From assembly GCA_029288275.1 (NCBI GenBank), contig JARIHM010000179.1, positions 1-8,268 on the forward strand: 8,268 nucleotides of DNA, given 5' to 3'. Below, piece after piece: positions 1-5,667 of the stretch. Under the pieces are notes generated by a model that saw only the letters and a program-made list of their open reading frames with translations, had not been told where the DNA came from and ran no database searches. The first letter of the stretch is position 1. Every line of letters starts with the position of its first letter. Source of the stretch: Candidatus Saccharimonadota bacterium (GTDB lineage: Bacteria > Patescibacteriota > Saccharimonadia > UBA4664). Both the position numbers and the translations under genes were made by a program.

Positions 1-51
1 ATAGAGGCCATCGTCTGATGAACCCCAAGAAGGCGCCCGTCCGTTTGGCTC

Positions 52-80
52 AAAAAAGCCTCCCGGACGGGAGGCTTTTT
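52..80. terminator. Bidirectional intrinsic terminator
   Basis: A 7-bp GC-rich stem (GCCTCCC at 58-64 with GGGAGGC at 69-75) encloses a GGAC loop. It is flanked by six A on the left and five T on the right, so it has a U-tract in either direction. It could end a plus-strand gene left of the window as well as the minus-strand transcript that covers the small ORF at 98-199. The first 50 bases hold no gene I can identify. Confidence 0.88.
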
Positions 81-97
81 GGGACTTACCAGAGCAA

Positions 98-199
98 TTA
101 TCGCTCGATGAAGTCTAAACCAACCCGCACCACAACCTCGCCCTGCCCCTTGAAGGCAGTGGCTAGCGACAGCATGTTGTAGGTCTGATTGGTATTCAT
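98..199 (-). CDS. Possible 33-residue microprotein with own promoter and terminator
   Basis: This minus-strand ORF begins with ATG at 199 and ends with TAA at 98-100; it encodes 33 residues. The product starts MNTNQTYNML and ends VVVRVGLDFIER, with no cysteine, no membrane segment and no recognised family. Support comes from the surroundings: a good promoter (-35 TTGACG, 17-base spacer, -10 TATAGT) ends 7 bases before the ATG, and the hairpin at 52-80 gives a U-rich terminator about 20 bases after the stop. The arrangement predicts a leaderless mRNA of roughly 130 nt, divergent from msrA. The transcript could instead be a small noncoding RNA with a chance ORF. Expression is more secure than translation. 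Confidence 0.42.
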   Translation of the reverse strand: MNTNQTYNMLSLATAFKGQGEVVVRVGLDFIER

Positions 200-206
200 A
201 AGCAGC

Positions 207-235
207 ACTATAACCTCTTACACCCAAAGCGTCAA
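207..235 (-). promoter_or_regulatory. Sigma70-like promoter for the 33-codon minus-strand ORF
   Basis: On the minus strand, -35 TTGACG (230-235) and -10 TATAGT (207-212) each match the consensus at five of six positions and lie exactly 17 bases apart. The predicted start site (199-200) coincides with the ATG at 199. This is the best -35/-10 pair in the window. Confidence 0.65.
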
Positions 236-242
236 CATAGGC

Positions 243-248
243 TATACT
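243..248 (+). promoter_or_regulatory. -10 element of msrA (leaderless start)
   Basis: TATACT matches the -10 consensus at five of six positions and ends 6 bases before the msrA ATG at 255. No Shine-Dalgarno sequence can fit in that gap. No convincing -35 is visible at the usual distance. The element decides for the 255 start over an upstream in-frame TTG at 189. Confidence 0.55.
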
Positions 249-254
249 ATACGT

Positions 255-785
255 ATGGAAACCATTGTGTTGGGCGGCGGCTGCTTCTGGTGTCTCGATG
301 CGGCTTACCGCGAGGTGGCCGGTGTGACTGAAGTGGTATCGGGCTATGCCGGCGGGCAAACCGATTCACCGAGCTACGAGCAAGTAGCTACCGGGAGGAC
401 CGGCCACGCGGAAGTAGTACGTGTCACCTTTGATCCGGCCGTTTTGAGTTTGGCGGATGTCTTCGACATCTTCTGGGTCCTTCATGATCCCACCACACCC
501 AATCGCCAGGGCCATGATGTAGGTCCTCAGTACCGCTCGATGATCTTGTACGCCAGTGAGGCACAGCTACAGATAGCCGAAGCCTCGCGCGCTCAGGCGC
601 AGACAGCTTGGACCCATCCGATCGTCACCGAAATTAAACCATTGGAGCGTTTCTGGCGGGCCGAAGAGTACCATCAAAATTACTTTCAGCACCATCCGGA
701 GCAGGCCTATTGCCAAATTGTAATCAATCCTAAGCTTGAGAAATTGCGCGCCACCTTTCGGGACCGGCTCAAGACAAAGGACTAG
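255..785 (+). CDS. msrA: Peptide methionine-(S)-S-oxide reductase MsrA
   Basis: The 176-residue protein reduces methionine-S-sulfoxide in free or protein-bound form, a cytoplasmic repair reaction recycled by thioredoxin. The family signature GCFWC lies at residues 9-13, with Cys10 as the catalytic cysteine. GHAE (Glu53) and DVGPQYRS (Asp88, Tyr93) supply the conserved active-site residues. Cys153 in the C-terminal AYCQIVINPK segment is the likely resolving cysteine. The only other cysteine is Cys13. The length is normal for a single-domain MsrA and no MsrB domain is fused. The reading frame is open back to 189, but homologous sequence begins at METIVLGGG, and a -10 element overlaps the extension. 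The gene ends in TAG, 33 bases before the next gene. Confidence 0.96.
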   Translation: METIVLGGGCFWCLDAAYREVAGVTEVVSGYAGGQTDSPSYEQVATGRTGHAEVVRVTFDPAVLSLADVFDIFWVLHDPTTPNRQGHDVGPQYRSMILYASEAQLQIAEASRAQAQTAWTHPIVTEIKPLERFWRAEEYHQNYFQHHPEQAYCQIVINPKLEKLRATFRDRLKTKD

Positions 786-802
786 GCCGACGCCGCCCTA
801 GC

Positions 803-811
803 TGGTACCAT
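803..811 (+). promoter_or_regulatory. Extended -10 before the D-lactate dehydrogenase-like gene
   Basis: TGG followed by TACCAT forms an extended -10 (TGn plus a hexamer with TA--AT). It ends 7 bases before the ATG at 819, where no Shine-Dalgarno sequence is present. The spot 17 bases upstream reads TAGGCC, a poor -35. The gene may also be reached by readthrough from msrA, since no terminator separates them. Confidence 0.4.
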
Positions 812-818
812 AAGAACA

Positions 819-1826
819 ATGGAACGGTTGGTTATCTACGATGCCGGGCATCTCGACTGCTCGGAGTTGTATCAATTTGGCAATAAGCATTTTGTGGTAG
901 GCGAACGTAGCGAGCCGCTCAGTGCCCGGACGGCTGACCCAACAGCCACCATGGTGGCAATCTTTGTAAGCAGCCGGATCGACCGGGCAGTGCTAGCACG
1001 CATGCCCAAACTACGACTTATTATCTGTTTATCGACGGGTACTGATCATGTAGATATGCCTAGCTGCATCGCCCAGGGCATCACCGTCTGTAATGTGCCG
1101 GCCTACGGCGAGCAAACGGTAGCTGAATACACCATGGCGCTCATGCTCGCCCTAAGCCGACGACTAACCGAAGCGGCCGCCCAGGTGCAGACTGGTAAAC
1201 TCGATCACGCGCAGCTCGTGGGCCGGGACCTAGCCAGCCAAACCCTTACGATTGTCGGCACCGGCCGCATTGGCCGTCATGTGGCTCGGCTAGCCCGAGC
1301 CTTTGGCATGACCGTGCTGGGCGTTGATCCATACCCCAATGAGATTGCCGCGACCGAGATCGGCTATGAGTATGTGGGCTTGCATGATGGCCTGGCTCGG
1401 GGCGATATTATTTCACTTCACGCGCCGGGCGGCCGAGACAACCAGCACCTCATCAACCGCCAATCACTGGCGCTTCTTAAGCCCACGGCTCTATTGATTA
1501 ACACCGCCCGCGGCGATCTCATCGACACCACAGCGCTGCTCCATGCACTCCATACTCGTAAGCTTGGCGGCGCTGCTCTCGACGTAGTGGAGGGCGAAGC
1601 ACTCCTAGCCGGCTCAGTCGAGACCGAGGTGCTAGCCGACGGCCGCGTCAAACAAGCCATCCTGCGCGAAATTGCCGAGCACGACGCCCTGCTCAAGCTG
1701 CCCAATGTAATAATGACCGGGCACAACGCCTATAACACCGTAGAGGCCCAAGGTCGTATTGTGGCCGGCGGCGTCGAGAACATTAAAGCTTTCTTGGCCG
1801 GCCAGCCTCTTAACACGGTCCGCTAA
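819..1826 (+). CDS. ldhA: D-isomer-specific 2-hydroxyacid dehydrogenase, D-lactate dehydrogenase-like
   Basis: This 335-residue NAD-dependent enzyme probably reduces pyruvate to D-lactate and regenerates NAD in fermentation. The catalytic domain begins with the strand LVIYDAG. LSTGTDHVD (71-79) is the conserved substrate-domain motif, and the Rossmann loop GTGRIG lies at 147-152, followed by the acidic Asp170 that selects NAD over NADP. The catalytic triad is visible as Arg231 (INTARGDLID), Glu260 (DVVEGE) and His302 (TGHNAYNTVEA). The TGH-A--T-EA context and the Arg-Glu spacing of 29 match the D-lactate dehydrogenase branch better than phosphoglycerate or formate dehydrogenases. The region between Glu260 and the histidine is extended, as in that branch. 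Substrate is inferred; a related 2-ketoacid is possible. Its stop lies 2 bases from the stop of the convergent PAS gene. Confidence 0.85.
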   Translation: MERLVIYDAGHLDCSELYQFGNKHFVVGERSEPLSARTADPTATMVAIFVSSRIDRAVLARMPKLRLIICLSTGTDHVDMPSCIAQGITVCNVPAYGEQTVAEYTMALMLALSRRLTEAAAQVQTGKLDHAQLVGRDLASQTLTIVGTGRIGRHVARLARAFGMTVLGVDPYPNEIAATEIGYEYVGLHDGLARGDIISLHAPGGRDNQHLINRQSLALLKPTALLINTARGDLIDTTALLHALHTRKLGGAALDVVEGEALLAGSVETEVLADGRVKQAILREIAEHDALLKLPNVIMTGHNAYNTVEAQGRIVAGGVENIKAFLAGQPLNTVR

Positions 1827-1828
1827 AA

Positions 1829-2635
1829 CTAAGCCTTAAGCGGCTGAAACGCTAGCACGCAACCCGTTGGCATATCCCGCACCGTTACGGGCGAGATGTC
1901 GAGCTGCCACTGTTTACGCGCCAGCATAATGTGCTCAAAGCTACGTGGCTGCTGGCTCGTCAAACATTGCCGCACCGCTTCGGTCAGTTTAATCTCGCCT
2001 GGCAAAGCCGCTTGAATTACTGCCAATGTTACCTCGTGACACGTCGCCACATTATGCTTGCCGTGCTTACAGAACAGCTGATGGGCTGCCACGTTTACGG
2101 TTACCACCTCGGGCGCGGCATTCGTGACTACAAAACCTAAATCAAGACTGTTTATCGCTGCCAGTAGCGCCGCGCCTGAAGTCTCGGCCTCGCGCGTCCG
2201 CTCGGCCACAGTGCGCTCAATAATTTCGCTCGCCTGGGCAATCGCCGTCAGGTCCGACAACACCACCAGGTAACCCGGGGCTTCATCGCCCCATTTAGCC
2301 AGCGATACCCGCATGGTAACCACCTGGCCACCGGCCGTCTTCATATCAACCGATTCAAACTGACTCAATGCCTGCGTCTCGAGCGGCCGTAGCAGTGCGT
2401 CATGCAGGATGTCGTAGCTCCAGTCCTGGCTCAAAAAATCATTAAAGTGCAGCGTCTTGAACTTATCAGCCGTGTAGCCCAAGAGCCGCTGGGCAGCCGC
2501 ATTAGCATAGTCGATCGAAAAGTCCGACTGAATCGCCAGCACCGCCTCTTCGAGGGCATCCAGCAAGTTGCTTGTCTGAACGAGCGTTAACCAATGATCC
2601 AACGGTACTGGTTGAGATGATTTCTGCTGCTCCAT
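1829..2635 (-). CDS. Two-PAS-domain sensory protein without output domain
   Basis: The 268-residue soluble protein has a first PAS domain at about 25-132 (AVLAIQSDFSIDYANAAAQRL, then LLGYTAD, ending GYLVVLSDLT). A charged coiled-coil helix follows at about 132-156 (ASEIIERTVAERTREAE), then a second, more diverged PAS-like domain at about 158-265 (INSLDLGFVVTNAAP, ending GCVLAFQP). No histidine kinase, GGDEF, EAL or DNA-binding domain follows, and there is no membrane segment. PAS domains bind small ligands or mediate dimerisation; the ligand cannot be read here. The ORF could start at 2647 (MIET), but that ATG lies inside the -10 element, so 2635 is preferred. It converges on the upstream dehydrogenase with a 2-base gap and diverges from gpmA. 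Confidence 0.8.
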   Translation of the reverse strand: MEQQKSSQPVPLDHWLTLVQTSNLLDALEEAVLAIQSDFSIDYANAAAQRLLGYTADKFKTLHFNDFLSQDWSYDILHDALLRPLETQALSQFESVDMKTAGGQVVTMRVSLAKWGDEAPGYLVVLSDLTAIAQASEIIERTVAERTREAETSGAALLAAINSLDLGFVVTNAAPEVVTVNVAAHQLFCKHGKHNVATCHEVTLAVIQAALPGEIKLTEAVRQCLTSQQPRSFEHIMLARKQWQLDISPVTVRDMPTGCVLAFQPLKA

Positions 2636-2642
2636 GGTCTCT

Positions 2643-2648
2643 ATCATA
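2643..2648 (-). promoter_or_regulatory. -10 element of the PAS gene (leaderless start)
   Basis: On the minus strand, TATGAT (five of six consensus matches) ends 7 bases before ATG 2635. The -35 position reads CTCAAA, a weak match. The hexamer overlaps an alternative in-frame ATG at 2647, which a transcript begun here could not contain. Confidence 0.45.
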
Positions 2649-2698
2649 CTACATGACGAGCGATATTTGAGATCATATCATTCCTATTTCAGACCGAT

Positions 2699-2704
2699 TA
2701 CAAT
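2699..2704 (+). promoter_or_regulatory. -10 element of gpmA (leaderless start)
   Basis: TACAAT (five of six matches) ends 6 bases before the gpmA ATG at 2711. The gap AATGGC has no Shine-Dalgarno sequence. No good -35 lies at 16-18 bases. The divergent PAS promoter is about 50 bases away. Confidence 0.5.
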
Positions 2705-2710
2705 AATGGC

Positions 2711-3328
2711 ATGTCACAGCTTATTTTAGCGCGCCATGGACAATCAGAATTTAATGCCAAAGAACTTTGGACGGGAATTTGGGATGTACCGCTGACCGAT
2801 CAAGGCCGACGCGAGGCCGAGCGGATGGGGAAGCTTATTCATGATCTGCCGCCAGAGGTAGCCTTCACGTCTGGTCTAGGGCGGGCCCAGGAGACGCTGG
2901 CCATCATTTTGCGCTCTAACCACTGGCAGCCGCCCATTCACCAGAGTGTGGCCCTCAATGAGCGCGATTACGGCGAGCTCACCGGCCTCAATAAATGGGA
3001 GGTGGAGCGCCAGTACGGCCGGGAGCAGTTTCAGGCTTGGCGCCGCGGCTGGAACGTGCCAGTACCTGGCGGCGAGACTCTCCAGATGGTCTCAGAACGG
3101 GCGGTACCATACTACCGGCAGGTCATTGCGCCCGAGCTGGCCCGCCATCAGACCGTGCTTGTAGTAGCGCACGGCAATACATTGCGAGCAATCATCAAAT
3201 ACTTGGAACACTTATCCGACGAGGCCGTTACTAAGCTGGAGATGCCATTCGGGGTTGTTTTAGTCTACACATTCGATGGTCAAGGCAAGATCACCCGCAA
3301 AGACGTCAGGCGCATTCCGGCAATCTAA
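2711..3328 (+). CDS. gpmA: 2,3-bisphosphoglycerate-dependent phosphoglycerate mutase
   Basis: This enzyme interconverts 3- and 2-phosphoglycerate in lower glycolysis by a phosphohistidine mechanism. The histidine phosphatase signature is RHGQS at 8-12, with His9 as phospho-acceptor. The rest of the dPGM active site is present: Arg58, Glu84 in LNERDYG, the LNK motif (Lys95), the paired arginines in AWRRGW (111-112), and His154 in VVAHGNTLR. NERDYG-LTGLNK followed by QAWRRGW is diagnostic of dPGM rather than a generic phosphatase. At 205 residues it is shorter than typical GpmA (about 230-250 residues), with a shortened middle and C-terminal tail. The gene is monocistronic or co-transcribed with the secreted protein 58 bases downstream. 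Confidence 0.93.
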   Translation: MSQLILARHGQSEFNAKELWTGIWDVPLTDQGRREAERMGKLIHDLPPEVAFTSGLGRAQETLAIILRSNHWQPPIHQSVALNERDYGELTGLNKWEVERQYGREQFQAWRRGWNVPVPGGETLQMVSERAVPYYRQVIAPELARHQTVLVVAHGNTLRAIIKYLEHLSDEAVTKLEMPFGVVLVYTFDGQGKITRKDVRRIPAI

Positions 3329-3350
3329 ATCAGCCGTCTCTCAGGTGCCG

Positions 3351-3368
3351 ACGCTAGTATGTTAGCGT
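3351..3368 (+). repeat. Perfect inverted repeat upstream of the secreted-protein gene
   Basis: ACGCTA and TAGCGT form a perfect 6-bp stem around the loop GTATGT. The element lies between gpmA and the next gene and overlaps weak -10-like hexamers (TAGTAT, TATGTT). It has no U-tract, so it looks like an operator or a 5'-UTR hairpin rather than a terminator. Confidence 0.4.
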
Positions 3369-3372
3369 AAGC

Positions 3373-3378
3373 AAGGAA
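3373..3378 (+). promoter_or_regulatory. Shine-Dalgarno site for the secreted protein
   Basis: AAGGAA lies 8 bases before ATG 3387, a normal distance. It shows that the host still uses Shine-Dalgarno initiation, in contrast with the leaderless-looking starts nearby. Confidence 0.6.
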
Positions 3379-3386
3379 TTGCCGTT

Positions 3387-3890
3387 ATGAAACTATCAAG
3401 TCGCTTAATGCTTCCCATGGCCGCTATTGCTCTGCTCGGAGCAGCTGCTGTAGGCGCCGGAACCGTCTCGGCCGCCACAAACGGACGACCAGGCTCCCTG
3501 GCGCAAAAGATCGCCAGTGCCTTTAACCTTGACCCTACAAAGGTACAAGCCGTAATTGATCAAAATCACGACGACAATCAACAGCAGCGTGAGGCCAATT
3601 ATGAACAGCGCCTCGCCCAAGCCGTCACCGACGGGCGATTAACAGCCGTACAAAAACAGGCTGTTCTGGATGAAAACGCCAAGCTCAAGAGCGAGCTTGA
3701 GGCAGCCAAAAGCGGCACGCCAGATCAGCGCCGCAGCGCTATGAAGACCGTGCGCCAGGAAGCCAAAGCTTGGGCCGCCCAAAACAACATTGCCGAAACA
3801 TGGCTCATGGTAGGCGGCCCACACCCGCGTGGTGGCATGCCGGATGGTCAGGCATCCACGGCCTCGCCAAGCCCTTCACCCGGAGCATAA
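3387..3890 (+). CDS. Secreted helical protein of unknown function
   Basis: The 167-residue product has a clear Sec signal peptide: MKLSSR, a hydrophobic core at about 7-26 and a likely cleavage site after VSA (27-29) or SAA. No lipobox cysteine is present, and the protein has no cysteine at all. The mature part (about 36-135) is strongly helical and charged: LAQKIASAFNLDPTKVQAVI, then RLAQAVTDGRLTAVQKQAVL and a lysine/glutamate-rich helix that may form a coiled coil. The pattern resembles small exported helical proteins with repeated short helix-hairpin units, but I cannot name a family. The tail (142-167) is rich in Gly, Pro and Ser and ends PSPSPGA, probably disordered. The gene is followed directly by a long terminator hairpin. 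Function is unknown. Confidence 0.82.
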   Translation: MKLSSRLMLPMAAIALLGAAAVGAGTVSAATNGRPGSLAQKIASAFNLDPTKVQAVIDQNHDDNQQQREANYEQRLAQAVTDGRLTAVQKQAVLDENAKLKSELEAAKSGTPDQRRSAMKTVRQEAKAWAAQNNIAETWLMVGGPHPRGGMPDGQASTASPSPSPGA

Positions 3891-3897
3891 AAAAACC

Positions 3898-3943
3898 AAG
3901 CATCCGCAAAAGCGCCCAACCTTGGGCGTTTTTGCTTATGCTT
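3898..3943. terminator. Long bidirectional hairpin terminator
   Basis: The stem consists of AAGCAT (3898-3903) with ATGCTT (3938-3943), a 2x2 internal loop, then GCAAAAGCGCCCAA (3906-3919) with TTGGGCGTTTTTGC (3922-3935) containing one G-U pair. The apical GC block followed by TTTTT gives a plus-strand terminator for the secreted-protein gene. AAAA on the left side gives a shorter U-tract for transcripts entering on the minus strand. Confidence 0.85.
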
Positions 3944-3984
3944 TGCCATAATCTATCCAAAACTAACAATTTTAACAATCATTT

Positions 3985-4004
3985 CTATGGCACTTTGCCC
4001 ATAG
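3985..4004. repeat. Imperfect inverted repeat in the sbcB upstream gap
   Basis: CTATGGCA and TGCCCATAG form an inverted repeat with one bulged C and a 3-base loop. It overlaps the putative -35 element at 4002-4007, so it could be an operator. No further support is visible. Confidence 0.3.
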
Positions 4005-4030
4005 TCAGTAAATTGCCTAGTGCTTATGAT
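4002..4030 (+). promoter_or_regulatory. Possible promoter for the structured RNA region
   Basis: TAGTCA (4002-4007, four of six) and TATGAT (4025-4030, five of six) are 17 bases apart. The predicted start is near 4037, just before the hairpin cluster and about 180 bases ahead of the sbcB start. Confidence 0.4.
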
Positions 4031-4036
4031 GTGAGC

Positions 4037-4193
4037 ATGACAGTGATGGTAGACGTAAGGGAACTCTAACGCTTGCGCTCATCGCCGTTAGACTGATCTT
4101 GCAGAGGGGGCGAGATTAGCGAGCACGGCGCAGAGCGACACAGGGCTCTCGTGGGGATGCTCAGCTGGCTCCGGGGATAACCTTGGGGCCAGC
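4037..4193 (+). ncRNA. Candidate structured RNA: run of adjacent stem-loops
   Basis: Four hairpins stand almost back to back in a region without a credible ORF. They are CTAACG/CGTTAG (4066-4091) with an inner GCG/CGC stem; GATCTTG/CGAGATT (4095-4117, G-U pairs included); GAGCA/TGCTC (4121-4162) enclosing AGAGC/GCTCT (4132-4149); and an uninterrupted 13-bp stem (4164-4176 with 4181-4193) around ATAA. I see none of the conserved motifs of RNase P RNA, SRP RNA or tmRNA, and no known riboswitch core. No U-tract follows the last hairpin. The opposite strand would fold similarly and would run into the terminator at 3898-3943, so strand is unsettled. It could be a small RNA or a leader extending into sbcB. 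Confidence 0.38.
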
Positions 4194-4204
4194 AGAACAT
4201 GCCG

Positions 4205-4210
4205 TACAAT
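4205..4210 (+). promoter_or_regulatory. -10 element of sbcB (leaderless start)
   Basis: TACAAT (five of six) ends 6 bases before ATG 4217, and no Shine-Dalgarno sequence precedes that ATG. TTGGGG, 16 bases upstream, is a half-match to a -35 and lies in the right arm of the 13-bp hairpin. The upstream in-frame ATG at 4199 would be excluded from such a transcript. Confidence 0.5.
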
Positions 4211-4216
4211 ATAACT

Positions 4217-5626
4217 ATGGCCGAACCAACCTTTTTCTTTTACGATCTTGAAACCTCGGGCACCAACCCGCGGCGGGATCGGATTATGCAATTTGCCGGC
4301 CAGCGCACCACGCTGGATCTCCAGCCCATGGGCGAACCTGTTAACGTACTCGTTAAACTCACCGACGAGGTATTGCCGAATCCCGAAGCCATTCTTATTA
4401 CCGGCATCACGCCTCAGGCCACGGTACGGGAGGGTATTACTGAGGCCGAGCTAGTACGCCGGCTCAACGCCGAGGTCTTTACTCCCGGTACAATTGCTAC
4501 GGGCTTCAACAACGTTCGCTTTGATGATGTCTTTATTCGTTACCTTAATTATCGCAATTTCTATGATCCTTACGAATGGGCCTGGGCCGAGGGCCGATCG
4601 CGCTGGGACCTACTCGATGTGATGCGCATGGCCCGCGCGCTCCGGCCTGATGGTGTAACCTGGCCAGTAGATGAAGAGGGCCGGCCGGTTAATAAACTAG
4701 CTATGCTGTCGGCCGCCAACGGTCTGGTGCACACGCGAGCCCATGACGCCCTGAGTGATGTGGAGGCACTCATTGGCGTAGCCAACCATCTACGCAAGGT
4801 GCAACCCAAATTCTTTACCTATCTGCTCGGTCTACGCAGCAAACATGAGGTGACCAAAATCGTCAATCTGGAGCAGCCACAGCCGTTCGTGTATACCTCA
4901 GGGCGCTACCCCAAGGAAAACCATCACACCACGGTAGCCTACCCGGTTGCGGCTGGCAAGAATAATTCGCTGATTGTCTACGATCTCCGATATGATCCGG
5001 CCGCCTATGCCGAAATGCCGTTCGAACAGTTGGCGGCGTCACGCTGGCCCACGGTTGAGCTCCGCGCCGAGCCTGACTTTAAGCCGTTTCCGGCCAAGCT
5101 TCTGACGCCTGGTAACTGTCCGGCCGTGGCGCCGCTGGCTACACTCACGCCAGAGGCCGAAGCCCGCATCGGACTCACCAAAGCACAGGCCGAAGCGCAT
5201 CTTAAGACGCTGCAGAGTACCGATGTTATTGCTCGCCTGCGCGAAGCCATGCAGTCAGGCGATTTTGAGCCCGACATCGATGTAGACGGCCGCCTCTACG
5301 ACGGTTTCTTTGGCCCGGGCGATAAGGCCGAAACCGCCAAGATCCGCACCACGCCGATCCCCGAGCTTGCCAAACTGAAGCCGCGCTTCGCTGATGATCG
5401 TCTGCCCGAGCTCTTCATTCGCTATAAAGCCCGTAATGCTCCCGACAGTCTGTCTGAAGACGAGCAAACTGCCTGGGAGACCTACCGCGCCGCTCGCATT
5501 CAGGCTGATGGTCCGGCCTTTGTGGCCGCACTCCAAAACGCCGCTCGCCTAGCGGCCGAGGATCCACAGAGCCAATCGCTCCTCACCGACCTCAAGCTCT
5601 GGGCCGAGAGCATCATGCCAGTCTAA
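4217..5626 (+). CDS. sbcB: Exodeoxyribonuclease I (DEDDh 3'-5' ssDNA exonuclease)
   Basis: The 469-residue protein degrades single-stranded DNA from the 3' end, acting in recombination and mismatch repair. The DEDDh exonuclease site is complete: Asp10 and Glu12 (FYDLETSG), Asp103 (NNVRFDD), His176 and Asp181 (AHDALSD). These are offset by exactly five from the E. coli residues Asp15, Glu17, Asp108, His181 and Asp186. Other ExoI blocks are ILITGITPQA, YRNFYDPYEWAW, SRWDLLDVMR, and in the C-terminal half LYDGFF and IRYKARN, so both the SH3-like and helical ExoI domains are present. Length is close to the 475 residues of E. coli ExoI. An ATG at 4199 adds MPYNIT, but family similarity and the -10 element favour 4217. 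It stands alone, with structured gaps on both sides. Confidence 0.96.
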   Translation: MAEPTFFFYDLETSGTNPRRDRIMQFAGQRTTLDLQPMGEPVNVLVKLTDEVLPNPEAILITGITPQATVREGITEAELVRRLNAEVFTPGTIATGFNNVRFDDVFIRYLNYRNFYDPYEWAWAEGRSRWDLLDVMRMARALRPDGVTWPVDEEGRPVNKLAMLSAANGLVHTRAHDALSDVEALIGVANHLRKVQPKFFTYLLGLRSKHEVTKIVNLEQPQPFVYTSGRYPKENHHTTVAYPVAAGKNNSLIVYDLRYDPAAYAEMPFEQLAASRWPTVELRAEPDFKPFPAKLLTPGNCPAVAPLATLTPEAEARIGLTKAQAEAHLKTLQSTDVIARLREAMQSGDFEPDIDVDGRLYDGFFGPGDKAETAKIRTTPIPELAKLKPRFADDRLPELFIRYKARNAPDSLSEDEQTAWETYRAARIQADGPAFVAALQNAARLAAEDPQSQSLLTDLKLWAESIMPV

Positions 5627-5633
5627 GTGCATA

Positions 5634-5655
5634 AGCTTGCATTTATAGGCAAGCT
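5634..5655 (+). repeat. Hairpin just after sbcB
   Basis: AGCTTGC (5634-5640) and GCAAGCT (5649-5655) form a perfect 7-bp stem with loop ATTTATAG, starting 8 bases after the sbcB stop. There is no U-tract, so it may protect the mRNA 3' end rather than terminate transcription by itself. Confidence 0.4.
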
Positions 5656-5667
5656 AAACTTGAACTC

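Noticed and set aside
189..254. N-terminal extension of msrA from a TTG at 189
   Set aside because: The extra residues do not resemble MsrA, and they span both the msrA -10 element and the divergent promoter.
2946..3234. Plus-strand alternative-frame ORFs inside gpmA
   Set aside because: They overlap the conserved catalytic codons of gpmA and encode serine/arginine-rich sequence typical of shadow frames in GC-rich genes.
3405..3620. Minus-strand 71-codon ORF with a strongly hydrophobic N-terminal half
   Set aside because: It lies wholly antisense to the signal peptide and first helices of the secreted protein; its hydrophobicity mirrors the opposite strand. No promoter or Shine-Dalgarno sequence supports it.
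3770..4069. Plus-strand 99-codon ORF running out of the secreted-protein gene
   Set aside because: It starts within a real gene, reads through the terminator hairpin and has no Shine-Dalgarno sequence or family resemblance.
4088..4291. Minus-strand 67-codon ORF across the sbcB start and the hairpin cluster
   Set aside because: The composition is arginine/proline-rich without family resemblance, and it overlaps conserved sbcB codons and the structured region, so it is best explained as a chance ORF.
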